Shown here in pieces: positions 5,679 to 12,387 of a DNA stretch of 12,387 nt. Source of the stretch: SFHK01 sp045538305 (GTDB lineage: Bacteria; Bacillota; Clostridia; Christensenellales; Aristaeellaceae); NCBI GenBank assembly GCA_045538305.1, contig JAZSRC010000009.1, positions 1 through 12,387 on the forward strand. Reading direction: 5' to 3'. The notes beneath the pieces are model-generated. The model was not told where the DNA came from, made no database searches, and saw only the letters and a program-made list of their open reading frames with translations. A program made the position numbers and the translations under genes. Every line of letters begins with the position of its first letter. Position 1 is the first letter of the stretch.

Positions 5679-7166
5679 ATGGAGGTATGGCAAAATCTGC
5701 CGATGTTCCTGATATTACTCCCGCTGGCGGCTGCGCCCGTAACCGCGATTGTCAAGCCGAAGGCATCGAAAATCATTATGCTTTCTGTGAGCGTGGCGGC
5801 GTGCGTGCTTTCTATATGGCTGTGTGCTTGCGTGATGGGCGCGGGCGCGTACACCATCCGGATGGGCGAATACGGCGCTCCTTTTGGGAACGAATTGTAT
5901 GTTTCCGGCACGGAATGTGCAGTCAGCCTTTTGTTTGCGGTCGTCATGCTGTTATCGCTACTTTCGGGCAATCACAGGCTTGATGAGGAGATTCACCAAA
6001 ACCGCAGAAGCTTGTTTTTTACGGTGTGCTCGCTGCTGCTTTCGGCCATTCAGGCTTTGGTGTTTACAAACGATCTGTTTACCGGATATGTGTTTCTTGA
6101 AATCACCACCATTGCCGCAGCGGCGCTGATTTTTATCAGAAGCCGCGAGGGTGCGCTGTTTGCATCGATGCGCTATATGATCATGAACCTTCTGGGAAGC
6201 GGTTTGTTTCTTCTGGGCCTTGCGGTTCTGTACTGCCTGACCGGACATCTTCTGTTTCCGCAGCTCAATGAAAGCGTAAGGAAGATTGTTGAAAGTCAAA
6301 GGTACATTCGTCCGCTTACGGTTTCGCTGATTCTTATGACGCTGGGTCTTGCGATCAAATCGGCGCTGTATCCGTTTCACACCTGGCTTCCGAACGCCTA
6401 TTCCGGCGCAACGCCGGCGGCAAGCTCCATGCTTTCCTCGCTTGTATCCAAGGCGTATATTTTTCTGTATGTGAAAATCATACTGCGGGCCGGGGGAATT
6501 GATTCGTATGTGGCCTGTGGTGCGAACGATGTTTTGTTTCTCTATGCCTGTATCGCCATTGTAATGGGCTCTGTGGATGCGATCCGTGAGCATAACATCC
6601 GGCGCATGGTCAGCTATTCCTCGGTTGCGCAAATCGGCTATATTTTTCTGGCTGTATCCTTTGGAACAAAAGCCGGCATGGCGGCGGCGGTGTTTCACAT
6701 TCTGGCGCACGCGCTTGCAAAGTCTATGCTGTTTCCGGCGGTTGACCGCCTTTCGCAGGTATCGGGCGGGAATGAAAACTATCGCGATCTTCGAGGAAGC
6801 GGCCTGCGCGCGCCGACTGCGGGTGCTGCGTTTGTTGTGGGTGCTTTTTCGATTACGGGCATACCGATCTTTGCCGGTTTTTCCTCCAAGGTATATCTGG
6901 CCGCGGCGGCGGCGGATATGGGCGGATGGCGCATGCTGATTGCGCTTGGCATTCTCATGCTGAGTACGGTGCTGAATGTACTGTATTTTTTACGCACGAT
7001 CATTACGATTTACAGGCCGGGCGAAAATTATCCGCTTACGCGTGAGACGAACTTCAGCCTCGTGCTGTCCATCTCGCTTTCGGTATTCATACTGCTCAAC
7101 ACGGCGCTTGGAATCTTTGCACAGCCTGTCATGGCAATGATTGAAAGCGGAATTCACATCTGGTGA
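5679..7166 (+). CDS. mrpD: Proton-conducting antiporter subunit 1, MrpD/NuoN-type
   Basis: This 495-residue polytopic protein (about 14 helices) belongs to the proton_antipo_M family. Key residues of the half-channels are E141 on TM5 (DLFTGYVFLE), K227 on TM7 (LAIKSALYPFHTWLPNAY), K258 on TM8 (SLVSKAY), H340, H344 and K348 on the broken TM10 region, and K404 on TM12 (FSSKVYL). By position after MrpC it is the MrpD/MbhH equivalent. It differs from the next subunits by having NAYSGATPAASSM in place of the AHPVAPAPAS loop after TM7. GAGGAGGG (5664-5671) gives the ribosome site, and the ATG follows the mrpC stop with no gap. A long soluble-looking loop (about 190-210) precedes TM7. The symbol is given by synteny; NuoN-type is an alternative name. 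Confidence 0.87.
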   Translation: MEVWQNLPMFLILLPLAAAPVTAIVKPKASKIIMLSVSVAACVLSIWLCACVMGAGAYTIRMGEYGAPFGNELYVSGTECAVSLLFAVVMLLSLLSGNHRLDEEIHQNRRSLFFTVCSLLLSAIQALVFTNDLFTGYVFLEITTIAAAALIFIRSREGALFASMRYMIMNLLGSGLFLLGLAVLYCLTGHLLFPQLNESVRKIVESQRYIRPLTVSLILMTLGLAIKSALYPFHTWLPNAYSGATPAASSMLSSLVSKAYIFLYVKIILRAGGIDSYVACGANDVLFLYACIAIVMGSVDAIREHNIRRMVSYSSVAQIGYIFLAVSFGTKAGMAAAVFHILAHALAKSMLFPAVDRLSQVSGGNENYRDLRGSGLRAPTAGAAFVVGAFSITGIPIFAGFSSKVYLAAAAADMGGWRMLIALGILMLSTVLNVLYFLRTIITIYRPGENYPLTRETNFSLVLSISLSVFILLNTALGIFAQPVMAMIESGIHIW

Positions 7167-7191
7167 TGAGACGAATGGGAGGCGCTATATA

Positions 7192-8655
7192 ATGACTGGA
7201 AATATGTATTTGCTGTTGCCGGTTTTTCTGCCCATGATCATGGGAATCAGCGCATTATGGATTAAGGGCGATAGAAAAAAGCGTGCGTGGGTGATGACAG
7301 GCGCGATGTTTGGGTTTGCTGCGATCTCTGCAGGTACGCTCTTTTTTGATAGCGCTTCTATCACCCTTTGGAAGATTACCCAAAGCGTAAAGATTTCCTT
7401 TACCGTGGACGGGGTCAGCAAGTTCTATCTTGTTTTTATTTCTCTGGTGTGGGCCTTTGTGGGGTTGTACGCTACGGAATATCTGGAGCATGATACGAAC
7501 GACGGAAAATTCTGGCGCTATTACCTGATTTCCTATGGAGCGCTGATGGGATTGTCCATGGCGGATAATCTGATTACGCTTTATATGTTCTACGAATGCA
7601 TGACGCTGGTTACCATGCCCCTTGTTGCGCATAATCGCGATAAGGAATCCATTGCAGCCGCAATTAAGTATTTGATTTATTCGGTAGTCGGCGCGTCATT
7701 GGCCCTTTTTGGCATCTTCTTTGTGGGTGCGTATGCCGGAAGTTTTGATTTTGCCCTCGGCGGCGTATTTTCCAAGGAAATGCTTGCAGGGCGCGAAGGC
7801 CTGATGAAGTGGGTATTTTTCCTGATGATTGTGGGCTTTGGCGTAAAGGCAGGCATGTTTCCCATGCACAGCTGGCTCCCCACGGCGCATCCGGTGGCCC
7901 CAGCGCCTGCCAGCGCCGTGCTTTCCGGCGTAATAACAAAAATGGGCGTGCTTGGCATTATCAGAACCGTTTACTATGTGGCGGGTGTTGAGTTTCTGAG
8001 GGGTACATGGGTACAGTACGCGTTCATGACGCTTTCGCTGATGACCGTTGTAATGGGTTCAACGCTTGCGTTCCGCGAAAAGGTGTTTAAAAAATGTCTG
8101 GTATATTCCACGGTCAGCCAGGTATCCTATGTGCTTTTCGGGCTTTCAACCATGACCGAAGCGGGATTTGTTGGCGCACTTTTGCACATACTGTTCCATT
8201 CTCTGATTAAAAACACGCTGTTTATGTCTGCAGGTGCGGTGGTTCATAAAACCGGGAAGACGAAGGTTGAAGAGCTTTTTGCAATCGGAAAGCAGATGCC
8301 GTACACCATGTGTCTGTTTACTGTGGTTTCTCTGGGACTGATCGGTATTCCCCCGACGGGCGGCTTCATCAGTAAATGGAACCTGGCTTCCGGTGCGCTT
8401 ATGCTTGACGGCGCGTTCAGCTGGATCGGGCCTGCCGCGCTGCTTCTGAGCGCTGTGCTGACGGCTGCCTACCTTCTTTCCGTTTCCATACGCGCGTTTT
8501 TTGTTGGCAAGGAAGGCGCTTCCATCGAGAAAAACGATGTTACGATGCGCATGACGCTTCCTATGCTTGTGCTTGCCTGTCTGGTTGTAATGCTTGGCGT
8601 TTTCCCGGGCGGACTGATTCAGTACTTTACGCAGATTGCTTCCCTGATCATGTAA
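7192..8655 (+). CDS. Proton-conducting antiporter subunit 2, NuoM/MrpD-type
   Basis: This 487-residue membrane protein has all the expected charged residues: E135 on TM5 (YMFYECMT), K219 on TM7 (GFGVKAGMFPMHSWLP), K250 on TM8 (GVITKMG), H332, H336 and K340 around TM10 (LHILFHSLIK), and K395 on TM12 (GFISKWNL). The post-TM7 loop is TAHPVAPAPAS (231-241). It should be a complete proton or cation translocating unit. The start at 7192 is chosen because GGGAGG (7177-7182) sits nine bases upstream; a longer frame from TTG 7141 overlaps the previous gene and adds only hydrophilic residues. It resembles the next subunit closely (shared FYEC near TM5, YYVxGxEFxRGT near 261-272), suggesting tandem duplication. 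Confidence 0.88.
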   Translation: MTGNMYLLLPVFLPMIMGISALWIKGDRKKRAWVMTGAMFGFAAISAGTLFFDSASITLWKITQSVKISFTVDGVSKFYLVFISLVWAFVGLYATEYLEHDTNDGKFWRYYLISYGALMGLSMADNLITLYMFYECMTLVTMPLVAHNRDKESIAAAIKYLIYSVVGASLALFGIFFVGAYAGSFDFALGGVFSKEMLAGREGLMKWVFFLMIVGFGVKAGMFPMHSWLPTAHPVAPAPASAVLSGVITKMGVLGIIRTVYYVAGVEFLRGTWVQYAFMTLSLMTVVMGSTLAFREKVFKKCLVYSTVSQVSYVLFGLSTMTEAGFVGALLHILFHSLIKNTLFMSAGAVVHKTGKTKVEELFAIGKQMPYTMCLFTVVSLGLIGIPPTGGFISKWNLASGALMLDGAFSWIGPAALLLSAVLTAAYLLSVSIRAFFVGKEGASIEKNDVTMRMTLPMLVLACLVVMLGVFPGGLIQYFTQIASLIM

Positions 8656-8672
8656 AGGAGACGGAATAAAAG

Positions 8673-10118
8673 ATGCTGCTAGCTCTTTCTTCACTATTTC
8701 CCATATTGGGAAGCATAGCGCTTTTCTACATTCGCTTTAAAAAGCGCCTTTGGCGCATGGTGTTTGTAGAAACCGTAACGATTATCACATCGTTAGCTGT
8801 ATTTTCTGCGCTTTCAAAAACAGACGATGGCGTATACGAGCTTTTCCGCATATCGGATGCGTTTATATGTGCGTTCAGTGTGGATGGCGCATGTCGTGTG
8901 TTTATTGCGCTTGCCGCCTTTTTGTGGCCGTTTGCAACGCTGTATGCGATTGAATACATGGCGCACGAAAAACGTGAAGGCATGTTCTTTGTCTGCTATA
9001 CACTGGCGTATGCGGTTACGATATTGCTCGCCGCGTCTGCCAATCTGTTTACCATGTACATCTTCTATGAATGCCTGACCGTTGTTACCATACCGCTGGT
9101 AGGGCATGAACAGAACAAAGAATCGTTCAGGGCTGCGAGAACGTACATGGTTTACTTAATTGGCGGCGCATCCATTGGTTTTGCAGGCATGATTATGGCG
9201 AACCTTCACTCGGCGGCTGCGTTTTCCCTTGGAGGAATCATGGGCGAGGGCGCACGGGAAATTCTTCCGCTCAGGCTTGCTTACGGGCTGGCATTTTTCG
9301 GGTTTGCGGCGAAGGCCGCGATGTTTCCCATGTGCCGCTGGCTGCCGAAGGCGTCCGTTGCCCCAACGCCGGTTACGGCGCTTTTGCATGCGGTTGCGGT
9401 TGTAAATGCGGGTGTGTTTGCGGTTCTCAGGATCACGTACTATGTGTTTGGCCTTGAATTCATGCGAGGCACCTATATCCAGACGATACTGGTTTTGCTT
9501 TCTGCTTTTTCGGTTGTCTATGGCTCGATGCGCGCGCTTCGCGAAACGCATGTGAAGCGTCGTCTGGCATGGTCTACTGTCAGCAATCTGAGCTATATGC
9601 TGATCGGAATCAGCATCATGAGCGTAAACGGCATGACGGGCGCGCTTTTGCACATGGTGTTTCATGGGCTTATGAAGATTGTGCTGTTCTTTACCGCTGG
9701 CGCCATTCTGGTTAAAACCGGCTGTACACAGACCTATGAGATGCGCGGCCTTGCCAGAAACATGCCGGTTACCTTTGCATGCTTTACGGTGTGCGGTCTG
9801 GCGCTGATCGGCGTTCCTCCGCTGGCGGGTTTTTTCAGCAAATATCAATTGATCGGAGCGGCGCTTTCAGAAAACGGCTGGCAGTTTGTCGTTGCGGGCG
9901 CCAGCCTGATTGTATCAGCGATACTGACGGCGATTTACATTTTTCAGATTGCTCTGCCCGCGTATTTTGCAAAGCCTGTTCATGGCGAGCGGTTTGTAAA
10001 CCATGATCCCGGACTTCCGATGAAGCTTGCCATGATTGTCGTTACGATAGCTGTCGTCGGCGCAAGCCTTATGAGCGGACGGCTGATGGAGATCATTTCA
10101 GGAATCTCTAGTCTGTAA
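8673..10118 (+). CDS. Proton-conducting antiporter subunit 3, with NuoL/MrpA-like TM8
   Basis: This 481-residue polytopic paralogue of the preceding subunit has E133 (YIFYECLT), K214 (GFAAKAAMFPMCRWLP), H327, H331 and K335 (LHMVFHGLMK), and K390 (GFFSKYQL). The TM8 region differs: it reads APTPVTALLHAVAVVNAG (230-247), so the Lys present in subunits 2 and 4 is replaced by N245 and a His (H239) appears. That TPVTALLHA pattern is typical of NuoL and of the N-terminal half of MrpA. It is therefore the best candidate for the MrpA N-terminal counterpart here, although sequence closeness to subunit 2 argues for duplication followed by divergence. AAAGGAG (8654-8660) lies 12 bases before the ATG, overlapping the end of the previous gene. 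Confidence 0.87.
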   Translation: MLLALSSLFPILGSIALFYIRFKKRLWRMVFVETVTIITSLAVFSALSKTDDGVYELFRISDAFICAFSVDGACRVFIALAAFLWPFATLYAIEYMAHEKREGMFFVCYTLAYAVTILLAASANLFTMYIFYECLTVVTIPLVGHEQNKESFRAARTYMVYLIGGASIGFAGMIMANLHSAAAFSLGGIMGEGAREILPLRLAYGLAFFGFAAKAAMFPMCRWLPKASVAPTPVTALLHAVAVVNAGVFAVLRITYYVFGLEFMRGTYIQTILVLLSAFSVVYGSMRALRETHVKRRLAWSTVSNLSYMLIGISIMSVNGMTGALLHMVFHGLMKIVLFFTAGAILVKTGCTQTYEMRGLARNMPVTFACFTVCGLALIGVPPLAGFFSKYQLIGAALSENGWQFVVAGASLIVSAILTAIYIFQIALPAYFAKPVHGERFVNHDPGLPMKLAMIVVTIAVVGASLMSGRLMEIISGISSL

Positions 10119-10129
10119 GGAGGGGGAGA

Positions 10130-12223
10130 ATGCATATGGTTATACTGGCGGTTCTTTTTCTCCCGCTTCTGGGGGCTGTATCCGTGCGTATTCTGGGCAA
10201 AAAGCATAAGCAGGCGCGCGGAATCGCCGTACGGCTTACCGCTTTTTCGGTATTGACGCTTACTGGATATATGTTAATGGAAACCGTGAAGGGCGCAGAA
10301 ATTGCGCTTACGGTTCCGTCGGTCTGCTATTTCGGGCTTTCCTTTCGGGTGGACGGCTTCCGCGCGATGTATGCCTGCCTCGCAGCATTCATGTGGTTTA
10401 TGACCTCATTGATGTCGGAAAGGTATTTTGCGCATTATCACAACCGAACGCGATACTACCTTTTTAATCTTCTGACCCTTATGGGAACTATGGGCGTCTT
10501 TTTGTCGGATGACCTGTACACCACGTTCATATTTTTTGAGATCATGTCCATGGCGTCCTATCCATGGGTGGCGCATGACGAAACTCCGGGCGCTATGCGC
10601 GCAGCCGGAACCTACCTTGGCGTAGCGGTTGTGGGCGGTATGGTGACATTGATGGGCATGTTCCTCATGCATCGCGAAATCGGCAGCCTTTCCTTTGAAG
10701 CGATTTCGGGCGCAGCCGGAAATAACGGCCTGACGCTTTCAGCGGTTCTCATACTGTATGGGTTTATCGCAAAAGCGGGCGCCGTACCGCTTCAGATCTG
10801 GCTGCCCAAGGCTCATCCCGTTGCGCCTGCGCCTGCCAGCGCGCTGCTAAGCGGTATGCTTACCAAAACAGGTCTGTTCGGCGTTCTCGTGATTGCGATG
10901 AATCTGTACAAAGGGTCGTATGCATTTGGCTGCGCCATGCTGGCGCTCGCGCTGGTTACGATGCTGCTTGGCGCTGTGCTGGGCGTTTTTTCCACTAACC
11001 TGAAGCGCACGCTGGCCTGCTCGTCAATGTCTCAGATTGGATACATTTTGACCGGCGTTGCTTGTGCGGTTCTTTTGGGCGAGCACGGCTCGCTTGCAGC
11101 GGCGGGCGCGGTTACGCACATGGTTAACCATTCTCTGCTTAAGCTCGTATTGTTTATGGCGGCTGGCGTTGTGTATATGAACATTCATAAGCTGGAGCTT
11201 AACGACATACGCGGATTCGGACGCGGAAAGCCCTTTTTGCATGTCGCGTTTCTGCTGGGCGCGCTGGGGCTTGCAGGTGTTCCTCTGTTTAACGGTTATG
11301 CATCCAAAACGCTGATTCACGAAGGCCTTGTGGAATGGGTGCATGAAACGCACGGACAGTTCATATTCCGGTTTGCGGAATGGGTGTTCCTGTTTGCGGC
11401 GGGCTTGACTACAGCCTATATGCTGAAAATGTACATCGCCGTTTTCTGGCAGAAAAACGCGGACGCGAGCGTTCAGAAGCGATTTGACGGTATGAACAAA
11501 AACTATATCGACGTTCGCTCCAGAATCGCCATCGGAATATCGGCATTGCTGATTCCCGTACTGGGCGTATTGCCAAACGGTCTGCTTCTTAAAGCCTTTG
11601 AAATCAGCGAGGAGTTTTTGAATCAGCACGCGCTTTCGCATGATATTGAATTTTTCAGCCTTGTAAACATAAAGGGCGGTGCGATTACGCTTGTGATCGG
11701 TACGGTTGTATACCTTACCGTTGTGCGGAAGTGGATGTATAGAAACACCGAAGGCTATATCAACCGCTGGCCCGAACGGCTGGATCTTGAAAACGCTGTC
11801 TACCGTCCGGTGGTTATGGAGTATATTCCGGGTGTGCTGGGCTTTATTGCCGGGATCATGAATGTGCTCGCGGATACGTTTGCCCGTACTGCCGTTTGTG
11901 TGCTTTCATTCGTTTCGCGTCTGATGGACGAAATATCGGACGCCGCTGCGCTCTTCATTCGAGAAGGCCTGTTTTCAAGGGGTGAGGGGAAGGTGAGACC
12001 GAAGACGGCGACAGTGTTTGCGGCCTGTATACGAAGAAGCTTTGACACCGTAAGACGCGTATTTTGGAAAATATGTCCGCGGATTCATGGCGATACGCGC
12101 GATGTAACCGATCTTCGATACGGCTCGTACTTTACAAATTCCGTTACTTTTGGCCTTTTGATTTGCACCATTGGCATAGTGTTTGCCCTGTTGTACGTAC
12201 TTATACCTGCGCTGTTTTCCTAA
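10130..12223 (+). CDS. Proton-conducting antiporter subunit 4, with about 200-residue C-terminal extension
   Basis: This 697-residue protein is the longest subunit and the last gene of the operon. The antiporter core (about 1-490) has E137 (TFIFFEIMS), K215 (GFIAKAGAVPLQIWLP), K246 (GMLTKTG), H330, H334 and K338, and K393 (GYASKTLI), plus the AHPVAPAPAS loop (228-237). Beyond the core come a helix (about 516-533), a segment with WPERLDLENAVYRP (547-560), a mainly hydrophobic or amphipathic stretch (565-612), a basic linker (616-650) and a final helix (672-693). NuoL of complex I similarly ends with a long lateral helix and one more membrane helix, so the extension may clamp the antiporter units together; this is inference. 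TAAGGAGGGGG (10116-10126) is an excellent ribosome site. A hairpin terminator follows 14 bases after the stop. Confidence 0.88.
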   Translation: MHMVILAVLFLPLLGAVSVRILGKKHKQARGIAVRLTAFSVLTLTGYMLMETVKGAEIALTVPSVCYFGLSFRVDGFRAMYACLAAFMWFMTSLMSERYFAHYHNRTRYYLFNLLTLMGTMGVFLSDDLYTTFIFFEIMSMASYPWVAHDETPGAMRAAGTYLGVAVVGGMVTLMGMFLMHREIGSLSFEAISGAAGNNGLTLSAVLILYGFIAKAGAVPLQIWLPKAHPVAPAPASALLSGMLTKTGLFGVLVIAMNLYKGSYAFGCAMLALALVTMLLGAVLGVFSTNLKRTLACSSMSQIGYILTGVACAVLLGEHGSLAAAGAVTHMVNHSLLKLVLFMAAGVVYMNIHKLELNDIRGFGRGKPFLHVAFLLGALGLAGVPLFNGYASKTLIHEGLVEWVHETHGQFIFRFAEWVFLFAAGLTTAYMLKMYIAVFWQKNADASVQKRFDGMNKNYIDVRSRIAIGISALLIPVLGVLPNGLLLKAFEISEEFLNQHALSHDIEFFSLVNIKGGAITLVIGTVVYLTVVRKWMYRNTEGYINRWPERLDLENAVYRPVVMEYIPGVLGFIAGIMNVLADTFARTAVCVLSFVSRLMDEISDAAALFIREGLFSRGEGKVRPKTATVFAACIRRSFDTVRRVFWKICPRIHGDTRDVTDLRYGSYFTNSVTFGLLICTIGIVFALLYVLIPALFS

Positions 12224-12237
12224 TGCGCGATCAGTTT

Positions 12238-12263
12238 GCCCGGCCGAATGCTTTCGGCCGGGC
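12238..12263 (+). terminator. Operon-end hairpin terminator
   Basis: GCCCGGCCGAA (12238-12248) pairs perfectly over 11 bp with TTCGGCCGGGC (12253-12263) around a 4-nt TGCT loop. The T-rich tail is weak (AGGTTTATGG), so termination may be partial. Its place just after the last antiporter gene supports its being the operon end. A second small inverted repeat, TTTATG-GTA-CATAAA (12267-12281), follows. Confidence 0.65.
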
Positions 12264-12357
12264 AGGTTTATGGTACATAAAATGATTTTTAACGCAAAAT
12301 GCATGGTCGTTGATTGTCATACATTTTTCAGGGGAATAAAAAAGAAAATGAGGTTTT

Positions 12358-12387
12358 ATGTCTGTTAAGGACAAATGGGACGGTACG
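12358..12387 (+). CDS. Start of an unidentified gene, cut by the window edge
   Basis: An ATG with TGAGG four bases upstream (12349-12353) opens a frame reading MSVKDKWDGT up to the window end. The first ten residues are hydrophilic, so this is not an evident membrane protein start. Ten codons are too few to name a product. The hairpin and 94-base gap before it suggest a transcription unit separate from the antiporter operon. A possible -35 TTGTCA (12314-12319) with a poor TAAAAA -10 was seen but would start RNA too close to the ribosome site. Confidence 0.4.
   Translation, partial: MSVKDKWDGT

Noticed and set aside
7141..7191. Seventeen-residue longer N-terminus for antiporter subunit 2 from a TTG
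   Set aside because: It overlaps the previous gene, lacks a ribosome site and adds polar residues before the first membrane helix.
1..12387. CRISPR arrays, tRNA or rRNA genes, insertion sequences
   Set aside because: I saw no regularly spaced repeats, no transposase-like frames and no rRNA-like stretch; no tRNA cloverleaf was apparent by eye.

Overview
The window looks like a chromosomal segment of an anaerobic member of the Bacillota, probably class Clostridia. The reasons are mid-range GC, strong AGGAGG-type ribosome binding sites before nearly every gene, occasional TTG and GTG starts, and the gene mix. This placement is inferred from style and gene content only.

Layout. (1) Positions 1-77 hold a rho-independent terminator pointing right, belonging to a gene outside the window. 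(2) Positions 78-1922, minus strand, hold a two-gene unit: a ThuA-like protein followed by a Gfo/Idh/MocA oxidoreductase, the same pairing as rhizobial thuA-thuB in disaccharide or glycoside oxidation. (3) Positions 1923-2051 form a short divergent control region with symmetric sites and a good -10 box. (4) Positions 2052-2714, plus strand, encode an HD-domain phosphohydrolase. (5) Positions 2715-3066 have no convincing gene; they hold a possible extended -10 promoter and two strong hairpins, so they may be a structured leader. (6) Positions 3067-12223 hold a tight ten-gene plus-strand operon for a Mrp-type cation/proton antiporter complex. (7) A GC-rich hairpin ends the operon at 12238-12263. 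(8) A new plus-strand gene probably begins at 12358 and runs off the window.

The operon is the main content. Its order is MrpE, MrpF, MrpG, a DUF4040 protein (MbhD-like), an MbhE-MnhB fusion, MrpC, then four NuoL/M/N-type antiporter subunits. This is the order of the membrane arm of archaeal membrane-bound hydrogenase (MbhABCDEFGH) rather than the mrpABCDEFG order of Bacillus. There is no single large MrpA: its NuoL-like part, its DUF4040 part and its MbhE part are on separate genes. No hydrogenase, ferredoxin-oxidising or quinone-reducing subunit is present before the terminator. The complex is therefore either a stand-alone secondary antiporter or docks with a redox module encoded elsewhere.

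The most interesting points are four antiporter-like subunits (canonical Mrp has two, complex I three), an adjacent paralogous pair that differs at the TM8 Lys position, the MbhE-MnhB fusion with a charged N-terminal extension, and a roughly 200-residue C-terminal extension on the last subunit that could supply a lateral helix like that of NuoL. All motif statements come from reading translations; no database search or structure prediction was run.
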